Part shown: positions 46,673-59,052 of the stretch, piece after piece
Position numbering within the stretch: position 1 is the stretch's first letter
Layout of the letters: the number at the start of each line of letters is the position of its first letter
NCBI GenBank assembly: GCA_003550325.1
Contig: QKWP01000237.1
Coordinates: 89,033-153,032, forward strand
Origin: Gigaspora rosea
Lineage: Eukaryota; Glomeromycota; Glomeromycetes; Diversisporales; Gigasporaceae
Length of the DNA: 64,000 nucleotides
Direction of reading: 5' to 3'
Program-made: the position numbers and the translations under genes
The notes under the pieces: model-generated
Databases searched by the model: none
The model's input: the letters and a program-made list of their open reading frames with translations, nothing else
What the model was told of the DNA's origin: nothing

Positions 46673-47220
46673 AGTAAAAATACCTTAATTTGTGATCTGC
46701 CCAAGACCCATGAAAAAACATAGTAAACAGTAGAGACATGTTTACTATGTATTTTTTGCATTTTTTGAAATCTGGAGTTTTCCAAAGGATCAACTGATTT
46801 TCTACTAAGTAAACATCTCTTTTACATTAAATAAAAGTTGTAGAGAAGAAAATTTTGGTCATGATGGCAGTTAAATCATCAAAATCAGCCTAGTGGGTCA
46901 TGAGATATAAGCATTTTTGTCCTTCGCAGTTATATGTTTACTTTTTGTTTATACCATATTGTCGCAAAGACACAAATGCTTATATCTCGTGATCAACTAG
47001 CCTAATTTTAATAATTTAACTGCTATTATGACCGGAATTTTCTCCTATACAATTTTTATTTAATTTAAAAGGGATATTTACTTAGTAAAAAATTGCTTTG
47101 CCCTTTGAGAAACTCCAGATTCCAAAAAAAGGCAAAAAACAATAGTAAATTTCTCCATAATTTACTATGTTATTTCACTGGTTCTTATGCAGATCACAAA
47201 TTAACTAAAAAAAAGTAATT
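46673..47220. repeat. ~550-bp foldback element with ~250-bp arms
   Basis: The left arm, from TTAATTTGTGATCTGCCCAA to GAGATATAAGCATTTTTGTC (46690-46920), is mirrored by the right arm (ACAAATGCTTATATCTCGTG to GCAGATCACAAATTAACTA, about 46970-47205), with scattered mismatches. The unpaired centre is ~40 bp. It is a foldback-type transposon or inverted duplication with no coding content. A candidate outer end TAGAGTTGCAGCCCAATTAC (reverse complement) lies just right of it; the left partner is unclear. Confidence 0.75.
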
Positions 47221-47391
47221 GGGCTGCAACTCTAGTTTTAAGATCTATATGAGCATGAAATTCAAAAAAAAAATTAAGAAACAGAAATAACTTGCATGTT
47301 TTTAACAACATATCCTTAATGCATTTTAAGGGCAATATTTAAGTAATACTAAGATACATGTTTATATGAATGCTAATATTAATGTTCATAA

Positions 47392-48315
47392 TAGAGTTGG
47401 GCAATGAAACAAAACCTATCCAAAACTAGTTTCTGTTTTGGTATAATCTAAAACTAGTTTCAGATTTTTAAAAAAATCTGAAACCCCAAAACGTAAAACT
47501 TTAAAACTATAATCCAAATCTTCTTGAAACTGTATTTGAAATTTTGAAAATTTTATGATATATAATTTATAATAAAATATTTGATTATCACTACCCCTAG
47601 ATATTTTAGATAGAAATTCTAATTTTAGTTTTAATCAGGTTTCTGAGTGTTCTGAAAATTTTACTTAAAGTATCTAATCTTGTTTATTTAGTATGTTTTA
47701 AAGTTATAAGCACACTAGTACTTAATCACTGCCAGTTATAGTTAGTAATATTTTTATAATTTATATATATTATAATTTAGAAAATACTAATTATTACTAT
47801 AGGTGATTATCACCTTTGATCTACAATGCAAGATTAAAATAAATGGATAAAGGTTAATAGTAAAATTTAGCAAGAAATTTTTTTTGTATAAAAAAAAGTA
47901 GTTTTATAAACAAAATGTTAGATTAGAAGCAATTTTAGTATTTTGTCACACAAAAGCTCTACACATTATACCTAATCTTAAAATTTAATTTACAAATTGA
48001 CTATAAGTAATATAATTTCCTATAATTTATAATATATTGATTTATTATTTAATAAATAATATAACTGAAATATACAAACTTAAATATAATCATATATATA
48101 TTTTCTTTTGGTATACTCAAATATTTGCATACTAGCATATTAGTATGATCTACAATGCCATATTTTGTAAAAACTTAAACTTAAATAGTTTCAGGGTTTC
48201 AGATAAGGTTTCGGGTTTCTAATAAGGTTTCAGAGTTTCAGATAAGGTTTCGGAAGCTATAATATAAAACCCAAAACTTCAGAATTAGCAAAAAAGGTTT
48301 TGGTGCCCAACTTTA
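47392..48315. mobile_element. Non-autonomous hAT element (924 bp)
   Basis: Ends are TAGAGTTGGGCAATGAAACA and, in reverse complement, TAAAGTTGGGCACCAAAACC. Flanks GTTCATAA (47384-47391) and GTTCATAT (48316-48323) match at 7 of 8 bases. Subterminal regions carry repeated AAACCTATC/GGTTTCAGAT-type phrases. No transposase. The TAGAG-TGGGCA end type is shared with the small MITE at 58753-58911. Confidence 0.75.
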
Positions 48316-49317
48316 GTTCATATGAACATTAATATTAATATATAGTAATTTACTAATTGCAAATCCAGAATTTTCTTGATATAAGGGTACTTCTTAGATA
48401 TATCACGATATGTAACCTGGATCTGTCTAAATAACCAAAGCGAGACAACAAAAAAAACAGCTACCAAACCAATTTTGATCCACTAAATAAAAGTTTTGCC
48501 AATACAATTTTCAAGATAAAAACTACTCTTTCTATTCTTTATCTAACTCTAACTATTAATTTTAATTTAAAATTAAAAAAATTATGATGTTTCTGGCTTA
48601 AGCGACTCCTAAACACAACAATTTTTATAATTTGAGCTATGACATTATGTAACACAATTCTTTTTATTATAAATCAGATTAATCTTTTAAATTTTTTAGT
48701 ACATAAAGGAGATGGGTGTATTGTGGACAGGTTAAAGTTTCTACAGATCTTTATACAATTTTTATTATTTGAACTATACTTAATAAAGATTAAATTACTA
48801 TAAAAAATCTTTATATTATATATAGTTTAAGATATAAATAATTAGTACACAAAATAGAACATAAAAACTGAAAAGGGGTATTGTGGACACAGTGAATAAT
48901 TTTTGATTTACTGGCCCATTTTGGATAATTTTACTACCAAAATAACTGTTTTAGTGAGACGATTCTAATAGCACAAAATCGTTAAAATTCAATTACGGAA
49001 TCCCAAAATAATTAAAGGTTTATTATGCAAAAATTTGCAGATTTACTAATTAAATTCAAATATATATAAAAATTTATATTTTGTATAAATAATAATATTT
49101 TGTAATCTAGTGATCAGAATTAAGAATTTTTATACTATTCGATTCGTCTCTTTGAGCTGATTGAATGGTATAAAAATTATCCAATTCTGATTACTAGATT
49201 ATAAAATATATGCTCTGTCCACAATACCCACCTGTCCACAATACTCCCACCTCCCTTACATACAAACTGCACTCTCAAATGATAACATTACCAAATAATG
49301 TTTTTTGAGAATTTTAA
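48316..49317. other. AT-rich DNA, no gene recognised
   Basis: Phrases such as GTATTGTGGACA recur at about 48720, 48880 and (inverted) 49200-49230, hinting at a further old inverted-repeat element, but its ends are not defined. Confidence 0.35.
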
Positions 49318-49849
49318 TACTGTATTTACTCGAAATAATGTGTACCTGCATGTTATTTTGAGGGGATGCATGTTATTTCAAATATGCACATGGGCATTAT
49401 TTCGGGGTAAAGGTCTAATTTCTAAAAAAATTGTGTGTTATATATAGGTGATGTATAAAAAACCTGTATTTCTTGTTTTTATATATAGCCTTTTCGATCT
49501 AAGTCAGATTTTTTTGACTAAAAAAATTCTTATTTCTGCTTAGGAGAGTGACAAAATCAGTTGATTTTTAAAGGGAAGGGGTAAAAAAAGTTAAATTATA
49601 TTTAAGAACCTGACTGTATATATATTAAGAAAGAGGGAGGGGGTAGGCCTCTGATAAAAAATAATTAGGTGATTAATTACATGGCCCTTATTATTTGAAT
49701 TTGTTATTTCAGCAAATTATTAATTTAGCATTTCAAGTATATGTTATATTGGGATGCATATAGGCATTATTTCAAAACCAACATGCTATTTTAAGAAAAT
49801 ACAATTTTCGAAATAACGCCTATATGCATTATTTTAAGTAAATATAGTA
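49318..49849 (+). repeat. TA-flanked MITE (CTGTATTTA family), 532 bp
   Basis: The left end TACTGTATTTACTCGAAATA and right end TATTTTAAGTAAATATAGTA are imperfect inverted repeats bounded by TA. The interior shares a long block with the element at 11404-11730, in opposite orientation. CGAAATAACGCC(T/C)AT motifs are at both ends. Non-coding. Confidence 0.7.
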
Positions 49850-50278
49850 ACCTCCAAAAATATAACAGCAACTTTTATAAGAGCTTATTTTTGTGTCTTC
49901 TTGTAAACTGGCAATGGTATAAAATTATTGTACTGATATTATGAAGCAAACCAACTTTATGTAATAAAAAGTTTATAAGAGTATGTCTTCTATTATTAAA
50001 TACTGAAAAAACAAGCTCAATTAATTCTCTATAATATAACATTTTCAAATAATCTAACACCATTATTTGAATATGCAAAAATTATATAAATCATCTTATA
50101 AATTGTAATAGTTTGGACATTGGAATCAAAGATTAGATTGAACATGAAAATGAATTTCATTTTATTATTAATACTTTTGATTCTCTACCCTCTATTAAAT
50201 ATTCTTTAATTAAATGTTTTTGCAAACAAGTAGGAGACTTAAATATTTAACACACTTCAGAAATATATGTGACATAGC
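49850..50278. other. Intergenic DNA, no gene recognised
   Basis: AT-rich. It ends with the 8-bp GACATAGC target copy (50271-50278) of the outer element that follows. Confidence 0.4.
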
Positions 50279-51039
50279 TAGAGATGGGTTTTATGCAAGC
50301 ACATGATTTCTTAATTATGTTAGAGATTGGACCCGGATAGGCATTACCTGGATTACCCGCGGGTGGGTCAGGTAACCCGTATTGAGTTTTAACGACCCGA
50401 GTGGTTGACCTGCAGGTTAACCCATGGGTTGACCCGTGGGTTAACCTTTGATACTAGTTTCGAAAATGTTGTGCTAACGATCAAGCATCATTCTGTCTAA
50501 ACTGAAGCAAAGTTTTATCTGATTATGATCTAAATCTCATATCTATTTTTCTAAACTATAATAATTCTATCGAAATACTTTTAGCATAACCGTCTTTTGG
50601 AATTATAATGATGATAAAGTTAACTTAATATATCGTAAATCGCATAATTATACCGGCTAACTACATATCATTTTGATAGTTAATCATGCACATAATATGT
50701 ATATATTTGGGTTAGAATTCGAGGGTGCATTTAGAGAGGGTATGCATTTACAGAGGTTTCACTAATATTGTAACATAAATAATTTATAATATTCAGGACG
50801 AATAAATAGAAGTCTTGAATTATGCAATCGATATTATATATTAAATAGCGAAAGTAATAATGTTTATTTATGAATTGAAAAAAATAATCGTGTTTGAAAA
50901 TTCAAAATTCTAAATATATACAGTATGAATGCACTGACCAAAATATCTCATTAGCAATATCCCTATACAAAAATCAATACCTAAATCAAAAAAAAACCTG
51001 TAATCAACTAAAATTTTCAAAACTAAGCAGCCATCAAAT

Positions 51040-52145
51040 ACATCGCTCATATTAATATTCATCTCATGCTATTTTCTAAATTTTGCTTCATTTAAGACTT
51101 CACGCCATTTTCTAAATTTTGCCTCATTCAAAATTTCATACGATTCTTTAGTTTGTGCTTCCAATAATATCAAATTCATATCAACTTGATTTGCATTGAT
51201 CAAATTTTCAACTTTACTGGCATGGCTTCGATTATCAAAAGAGTTCATTTGTCTTATTTTATTTCATAGAATTCTTTAATCATGGATTGGCCCAACCATG
51301 CGAAAGCTCATCCGTCTCATTTTATTTCATAGAATTCTTTAATTATGGATTGGCCCAACTACGCGAAAGCTCATCCATCTTATTTCACCCAACAATACCT
51401 CTTCGATTATCGAAAAAGCTCATCCGTCTCATTTTACCTAATAATACCTCAATGAGATATTATTAGATGAAATGAGATGGATGAACACTTTCGATAATCG
51501 AAGCTATAATTTGGCTGATCCATAATTAAAGAATACTATGAGGTATCATTAGGTTAAATGAGACAGATGAATTTTTTTGATAATCGAAGTTATAATTGGA
51601 CTGATCTATAATTAAATAATACTTCTTGTTATTTGGTACGATTTGCAGATCCATAGGTATCGGCAGAATAATAGCAAAAGCACGTGGCCGAAGGCTTTGG
51701 GAGTTGGTATTATACTGTTAAATGTACACGATCCGTATATAGGTATGATGCATATACTTACAAAAAAATTTTATATTTTGTATTAAAATTAATAAGAATG
51801 TCATATGATTTTAATAAAAATTTGCAAAAATAATTACATAGTACCTGCGTGATAATATGTGATATCATTAGGTGAAATGAAACGGATGAGCTCTTTTGAT
51901 AATCGAAGCTATAATTGGACTGATCCATAATTAAAGAATACAATAAGGCTACCTCATAGTATTCTTTAATTATGGATCATTCCAATTATGGCTTCAATTA
52001 TCGAAAGAGTTCATCCGTCTTATTTCACCTAATGATACCTCATAATATTCTTTATTATGGATTGGCCCATTATAGCTTCAGTTATCGAAAGAGTTTATCT
52101 GTCTAATAATATCTCATAGTATTTAATTATGGATTAGCCCAGCTA
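51040..52145. repeat. Alternating inverted and direct repeats in the hAT 5' region
   Basis: Variants of an ~85-bp motif (TCATCCGTCTCATTTTA...TTCTTTAATTATGGATTGGC...TCGATTATCGAAA) occur at least seven times between 51240 and 52145 in both orientations. They lie between the left TIR and the transposase start. They could be degenerate binding sites or remains of a small nested element. Confidence 0.6.
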
Positions 52146-54090
52146 TTAAAGTAACTATATAAGTAAACTATGTTTCTATTTTGAGTAATTTGTTTACTAG
52201 ATATTTAACATATAAAGTAATATAAAATTATATGGTACCTGATTACGCAAAACCTAATATAGCAAGCTATTTAAACATACCTATCTATGTCGTCAGAAAT
52301 GGTCACTGAAGCTAAAAATATTAATGACAATCCATAATATGTATATGAAAAATTAAAAAAAATAATAAAGTAAAAAAAATAACAATAAAAAAAAAATAAA
52401 TAAAAGGAAGTGACGAACTTAAAGACAAATCTCTATTCCTTCTCATAGTAATTAAAATAAAATATTTTTTTTTAAAAAAACTTACTTTGACCCTATTAAA
52501 TTCTAATTAAGCTTGCAAAAATGGATAGTGGTGATGAATATACCTTTGAAATTATCCATTCAGATGACAATGAACCTTATGACACTACTAAGGATTCTAT
52601 TATAGAGTCAAATGGAAAAAAATTTCGGGTGAGGTTTACTCAATCTAAAAATAAATCAAATCTACCTAGTAAACAACCCAGAACCAGTTATGTCTGGAAA
52701 TATTTTGAAACCGAATATGAACAAGATATTTGTAAAATAGTCATAACTAAAAAGGGAAAAGAAGATATATGTGAAAGAAGTTATAAACATGATGGTGGAA
52801 CAGGAAATATGAAATTACATCTTCAAACGGTACACAGAATAGTAGAGACAGATAGCCTAAAACCTGATGAAAAAGCCAATTGCTCATTGATAAAATGATT
52901 AAAAAGGTAGCTCCACATTCTACATCCAAGCAAACAGAGTTAAACCGGGTTACAACTGAATGGTTGGTTACCGATTCCCTACCATTTAACACTGTTCACA
53001 AAAAAGGATACAGAAAAATGATTCTTCATATTGACCCGTCATTTCAACCACCAAGTAATAAGGGTATCAAACAACAACTTTCTATCGCCTATCAAAAGAG
53101 TATACAAGAATTAAAAGAATTAATATCTACCACTTGTGAAACTGCTTCTATAACAATGGATCTATGGACAGCTCGTAGCAATGATGGCTATATTGGTGTA
53201 ACTCTCCACTGGTTAACACCAAATTTCGAAATCTGTAATGTAATTCTATCAGTAGAAAAAATAAAATACCCACATACCGGAGAGTGAATTAAAGAATATT
53301 TGGATGAAAAGGTTAAAGAGTTCGGATTAGAAGCAAAGTTATTCTGTGTAGTAACGGATAATGGTTCAAATATGAAAAAGGATATTAGAATTTGGAATGG
53401 TATTGAACGTCTTCCCTGCTTATGCACACACACTTCAACTAACGGTTATTAAGGCCCTAAAAATTATTAACCCATGCAAAAACGAATTCATAACCTAATT
53501 AAATTTTTTCAATCACCAAAACAATGTCAACGTCTTGACCAAGCACAAGTTGAATGTAGTAAGACCACAACTCCTATTCAGCTATACATTTCAGAAAGTT
53601 CATCGTCTAATCTAGAAATAGATGAAACGAATGAAACTGATTAAAATGATACTTTAGAAATCAATACAGAATCAAAGATTTTGCGCACAATTAGTGATAT
53701 AAGTACCCGATGGAATTCTACCTATCATTCTTGGAAAAGACTTTTAGTACTTCGTCCGGCAATAGAACGGCTCTCTTTAACCTTACATTTACAAGATGAA
53801 GAAGGCGTTGAAAAAGATTCTTGACTATTAAAAAAACTTGTACTTAAAGATCACGAATGGAATTTATTGAAAGAATTAGTAAAAATTTTTAAACCATTTG
53901 ACGAATTAACCACTTATTTTAGTGGAATACAATATACTACCCTTTCCGTCATTAATACAAGTATTGAAGCATTAAAATATGAATTTGCTGATGGTGCTAA
54001 ACTTGATAATGAATCCGAAGAAACTATTAATATTAATGAAGGTTAGCATAAAATTTTTTTATACTAATAAATAAACATATAGTAGTAAAT

Positions 54091-54427
54091 AGGCACTGAC
54101 AAAAAAAAGCTCGATATAACCTTTTCTCCAATGGCCTTCCTGATGGCCCCTATAGTGATGAGAAAGATGCGCATTTTATAATAACATGTGCATTAATGCG
54201 CACCTTATATAAAATTTGCATAATATAATAAAATTTAGATGCGCATGATTCTGAAACATGCGCATTAATGCGCATAAATGAAACGCATCTCTAGCCCCCC
54301 AGAACAATGGCAAGTTCTAAAATAATTGATTATATATTGATTATTTTAGAACTTATCATTGTTCTGGGGGCCATCAGGTAGGCCATCAGGAAGGGGGGCT
54401 ATATTAAGCACTTTTCTATCAGCGCCA
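54091..54427. repeat. Foldback hAT-type MITE inside the transposase intron
   Basis: Ends are AGGCACTGACA and, in reverse complement, TGGCGCTGATA. Flanks TAGTAAAT and TATTAAAT match at 7 of 8 bases. The two arms pair over most of their length (ATGGCC(C/T)(T/A)CCTGATGGCC type), with a central hairpin at about 54300-54370 (CCAGAACAATGGCAAGTTCT and complement). One arm is split by the mini-element at 54154-54293. Confidence 0.75.
54154..54293. repeat. 140-bp MITE nested in the foldback MITE
   Basis: Ends are TAGTGATGAG and, in reverse complement, TAGAGATGCG. Internal ATGCGCATTAATGCGCA motifs face each other. Flanks GGCCCCTA and GCCCCCCA match at 6 of 8 bases. Its ends resemble those of the outermost element at 50279-57167 (TAGAGATGG). 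Confidence 0.6.
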
Positions 54428-57175
54428 TATTAAATTTTTTTCAAATTTTTATTTTAGATGAAATATTATTAGAAGAAGGTTCTGATAATGAAGCAACGAG
54501 TCTCTAGCCACTACTCGCAACCTCTAATGAAGCAATAATATCAAAGGTTCAAAAAATTATATACGATTCTCTTTGGAATTATTGGCAAGATTCAGAAGAC
54601 ATCGGATTAATCACTACCTTGTTGGATCCACGATTGAAGTCAATGAAAATGTGGTCGAGTAAAACACGAAATAAAACTATTAATAAACTAGTACTGAATT
54701 TAAAACATGGCAATCTATAGCTGCATCTGATGAATTAGATACTGAAGCTGAAGCTGAAGCTGAAGGTTCTTCGTCCACACCTTCTTTCATAAAAAGAATC
54801 TTTAGCCGTGATGAAAAACAGATAAATCGTGAAATCGAAATTGATAATTACTTGAACGAATCTGTTATACCAGTGCAACCTGAAGCTACTGATGTATATA
54901 AGTAGTGGCATTCAAACAAATCTACATTCCCAGTACTAAGTAAAATAGCATGTAAATATTTAGCAATTCCTGCGACTTCTGTTCCAAGTGAACAGCTTTT
55001 TTCTGATGCAGGAAATCAAATTACCGCCAAGAGAACCTGTTTAATACCTGAATTAGTTAACAAATTATTATTTGTTAAACGTAATGCTTTATATTGCAAA
55101 AATACTTGGGCTTAATACAATTTTTTTTACCTTTATTATAGAAATATTTAACCATACTATGTATGATTAGCTTTTTTCAATAAATTATTACAAATAAAAT
55201 ATTTACCGAAATCTAAAATAAAGTACAACCTTAATACAACGAACCTCGATATAATAACTAATTGTATAACGAAGGTTATTTAGCCCAATATAATGAAACT
55301 ATTAGTAAAGTTTGATATAACGAAGAAAATTTTCAGCTTCAGAGCTTCGTTATATTGAGATTATACTGTATTTTACAAAGTGTAATATGCCATCTTTGAA
55401 CGCATGCTTGAAATCTTTTAGAACAAGAGACGAGTAGCTAATTTTAAGAGATGGTAAGCATCTGCTATTTTTTTGTCGAGCTTTCTCTATATTTTTATTT
55501 TCCATGAAACTTTTAACATAAAGAGTAAAATAGTAATTAGTTGATGTTAAAAATGAGGATCTATGGCAGTTTCTTTTGAATACTTAACTGAAACTAAAAA
55601 ATGAGAATAATGTTCGATATGATTTTGACCTGGGTTAAACGGGTCACCCGATAGACCCAGGTAACATGGGTAAACGGGTCACCCGATAGATCCAGGTAAC
55701 CCAGGTAAACAGGTCACCTGATAGACCTGGGTGATCACCCGGATGACCCGCAGGTCCACCTGTCGGGTGACACAGATCACATTTTTTTAAACAGGTCCAA
55801 TCACTAAATTATGTGCATGAATGTGCATTAATGCACATAATTCTGAACCATGCGCATTTTATCCTATTAAATTTTAATATAGAAAATTAAATATAATAAC
55901 ATTCCAATCTATCTATATACTTCAATTCTTGGTCTGTTTGCTTTAACATTTTTGATTGATCATATCTGAAAAATGTGATCTAAATGTAAAACAATTAACA
56001 AAAATATGTAAGATGATTACAAGTATAACTATTATTATGGTTGAGTAATTATTATAACATTCAAGTAATTATTATATCATTTTTTAATGCCCTTATTAAT
56101 GCCTTTAAACAACACAAAATAGTGAACGTGAATTTTCCAAATTTATTTTTGTTGTTTGATTGCCTAATATTTACAAACTATTTTGGGCTAAAAAAATTAA
56201 TGAATTTGAAAACTGTTTGTATAATGGTCTTTAAGTGCAAATGCATGAACAAGTGCAAGTATATGCCAAATGCTCTACTATAGATAAAATATATAATTAA
56301 TAAAAAATAGTGAATATATTAGGAATATCAAAAAGTTAAATTCAACTATAATTGATTTTTAAAATTTTTGGTTAGAATTTTTGCTGCCAAATTACTAATA
56401 AAAATTACAGTTATGTTCAAAAGGAAATCAATAACCTAAAACTAATATAGAAATATAAGGTTTTCTCTTAGCAATACTTATTTTAAAAATTGTATTCAAC
56501 AATAAACTAAGCTGCACACTATCTGTTATTGGAGTAATGAACTTTGTAACAAACTTTTTATAGTTAGCTTATACTGATTCAAACTAACCTATTATATATT
56601 GCAATTACTAGTATAGCAAACAAATTTTGTAATAGAATTTTTTATAAAAACTCATGATAAAAATCACAATTATTCTAATAAAAACTGGCTTAACTATACT
56701 GAAATTGAGTGTGAATTCTGTGGCAGAATTTTATAATAATATAATTTTAATACAAACTAATTTAATCTTAAGCACATACTGTAGTTAATAGAATAGTATA
56801 TTCAGTAACAGAATTTTTTTTGTGACAATTCAATGCAAACTAACTTAGCATATTTATGAATATAATATAATATGAATTTACAGAGTTTAACTAAGATCCT
56901 AAAGTTTTATACAAAGCTTATGTAGCATAGCCACAGGTCAGTTTTTAAATTATATAAGATAAGCAATTATGAAGTTTACAATTAGCAAATTTGTAAAAAT
57001 TTATATATCTGATTAAGAATCAATTTGTAGTATCTTTATTTAGATATATTATCTATAATAAAGATAAAAATTAAAAAAATTTTTTTATTATGCAGTATCA
57101 TGTATATTTTATATATTATGTGCACTCATGCACATTTTATTATAAAATGTGCATTTTTCCATCTCTAGACATAGC

Positions 57176-58252
57176 CATTATAGAACATATTTGTAATGCT
57201 ATTTTTACTCATTTAAGTTTTCGATATAATTATCTTAGTTTTGAAAGTGGGAAAGCAATAGCAAATTTTTTTCGTTCAAACTTTTTTTTTTAATTTCTTT
57301 ACATCTTAGCAATAATAATATTAATTCTAAATGTGGAAAATTGATAGCTGAGACTCTTTATATAAATACTAATTTTTTTTAGATCTTAGCCATAAATTTC
57401 TTTGTTTTGAAGTTGGAAAAGCTTTTGCAAAGGTTCTTCGTATAAACTCTTTTCTAAATTTTTTAAATTTTAAGTATAATTATTTGAATTCTGAAGGAGA
57501 GAAAGCAGTAGCTTATGCACTTTATATAAACACTGGTCTAACTTTTTTAAATTTTGAACTGGGTCTGAGAGTGGGAAAGCAATAGTAATAGAACTTTGTA
57601 TAAATACTACGTTAATATCCTTAAATATTGATAATAATAATCTTAGCTCTGAGAATGGGATAGTAATAGCAGAGGCCTTTGTAAAAACACTACTTTAACT
57701 TCTCTAAATATTAGATCTAATCAGCTAGTTTTTGAGAGGGGGAAAGCAATAGCTAAGGCATTTTATAAAAACACTGCTTTAACTTCTTTAGATTTTAGTT
57801 ATAATCAACTATATTTTGATGGTGTAAAAGCAATAGCAGAGGTTCTTCATGTAAACTCATCTTTTAAATACTTAAACCTTGATTGTAATCAACTTGGTTT
57901 TGAAAGTGGTAAAGCAATATCAGAAACAAACACTACATTAAAATCTTTAAATATTAAAAGTAATTGACTCGATTCTGAAAGTGAATATGAAATAATAGAA
58001 GCACTTTCTATAAACACTATTGTAACCTCTTTGAAGATTGGATTTAATTATTTCAGTTGTAAATATCACACAGAGCCATAAAACCTTCTTAAAACACTAA
58101 ATTCTTTAAATAATCAACTCAGTTCTGAGATGAATACAATAGCAATAGTATTTTGTATAAGTGCTGTTACGAGGGAGAATAAACAATCTTGTCTGCAATA
58201 GAATGCAAATAATGATAAAGAAGGCAGTTCACGACTTGGTGATTTAGCCTGA
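57176..58252 (+). pseudogene. Broken RNI-type leucine-rich repeat protein
   Basis: About twelve ~28-residue repeats (84 nt) follow the pattern LTSLDFSYNQLYFDGVKAIA, then EVLHVNSSF, as in ribonuclease-inhibitor-like LRR proteins. Examples include LSFRYNYLSFESGKAIANFF and LNLDCNQLGFESGKAI. Such arrays form curved protein-binding solenoids; in fungi they occur in NLR-like and regulatory proteins. Frameshifts and stops fall in almost every second unit, so it is clearly dead. The hAT-type element ending at 57167 inserted directly upstream and may have removed its 5' end, since no start or N-terminal domain is seen. Confidence 0.75.
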
Positions 58253-58297
58253 TTTAGTATAAATTAGCTTATGTATAGTTTTAGTTTATTATATACT

Positions 58298-58450
58298 AGG
58301 AACAGAGTGATATATAATATTAAGAAGTATATAGTTACTAAAATATTTTTAATAACATATATCCGCAAAATCTTATAACTAATTGGATAATGCACTAAAC
58401 GCAGTAAAAACATGAATTTATGCACTTAAACATCACGAATATGCATTGCA
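58298..58450. repeat. Dispersed ~155-bp repeat, copy 2
   Basis: Same orientation as copy 1 at 22650-22806. It shares CATTAAACGCAGT/CACTAAACGCAGT, TCATAACTAATTGGA-type and GAATTTATGCACTTA blocks. This copy is more AT-rich. Confidence 0.65.
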
Positions 58451-58752
58451 TGGACTTTATTTATGTAAATCCTGTGAATAAATAATCAAAGAGCCACAAA
58501 TATCAAGGCTAAGTAATATTCACTAAAATATAACTCATGTGATGACCGCAATACAGTACAGTAATAATTATTTTTACTGCAGGTCCATAAGAATGTGCAA
58601 GAATACTAGTATATTTAAAATTTGATAAAAAAAATGGCATAGTTGCAAAATCAAGACCACAGGTTATACAGGTTTTTAACCTGAAATGCCTTAAAAATTA
58701 TGTTAAGATATATACTGATCATTTAACAATTGACAAAAATATCTATAGTAAG

Positions 58753-58911
58753 TAGAGATGGGCACTATGTGCATGACTACATGCATGCATACAATTAATT
58801 CCAGCCAGCATTAAGAAATTAAATCATAACTTTGGTCAAAACATGCATGATGCAAAAAATGCATGCGCAATTGCATGCTAAAATGAAAATTTTGTATTTT
58901 GCCCAGCTCTA
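58753..58911. repeat. 159-bp hAT-type MITE
   Basis: A perfect 8-bp target duplication ATAGTAAG lies at 58745-58752 and 58912-58919. Ends are TAGAGATGGGCA and, in reverse complement, TAGAGCTGGGCA. The interior is rich in GCATGCATG-type palindromes. Confidence 0.9.
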
Positions 58912-59052
58912 ATAGTAAGCACTATGCCAAATTCAGAAATTCAAGTAATTCAAAAAAATCAATTTGTTATAAGCCCTTGTTACAAAGCATGTATATATGT
59001 ACATGCTAAAAAATACAAGTTTCATTCAAAAATATATATATAAATTAGCTGC

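Larger units (their letters stand above)
52521..55115 (+). pseudogene. hAT transposase with BED finger, heavily broken
   Basis: Exon 1 is 52521-54041 and exon 2 54458-55115, around a 416-nt intron at the same position as in the other hAT gene. Recognisable parts are the acidic N terminus, the BED finger (SYVWKYFE ... HLQTVHR), a first Asp in TMDLWTARSNDG, the second in VVTDNGSN, FKPFDELTTYFSG, and the C-terminal [13 protein letters not shown] dimerisation motif. Lesions include a frameshift near 52880, TGA 53285-53287, a frameshift near 53415, a TAA near 53642, a TGA near 53822 and others in exon 2. More decayed than its relative at 31465-34034, so probably an older insertion. Confidence 0.85.
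50321..55806 (+). mobile_element. Second full-length hAT transposon (5,486 bp), decayed transposase
   Basis: A perfect 8-bp target duplication AATTATGT lies at 50313-50320 and 55807-55814. Terminal repeats are TAGAGATTGGACCCG and, in reverse complement, TAGTGATTGGACCTG. Both subterminal regions are rich in GGGT(C/T)ACCCG-type motifs. It has the same architecture as the element at 30339-35312 but a different end sequence. It encodes one plus-strand transposase relic. Confidence 0.9.
50279..57167. mobile_element. Outer hAT-type non-autonomous element, host of a nested insertion
   Basis: A perfect 8-bp target duplication GACATAGC lies at 50271-50278 and 57168-57175. Ends are TAGAGATGGGTTTTATGC and, in reverse complement, TAGAGATGGAAAAATGCACA. 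Without the nested hAT (50321-55806 plus one AATTATGT) it is about 1.4 kb and mostly non-coding. Subterminal GTGCATGAATGTGCATTAAT-type motifs mark both sides. It includes about three ~110-bp satellite units at 56505-56860, so it once captured or was built on satellite DNA. Confidence 0.85.
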
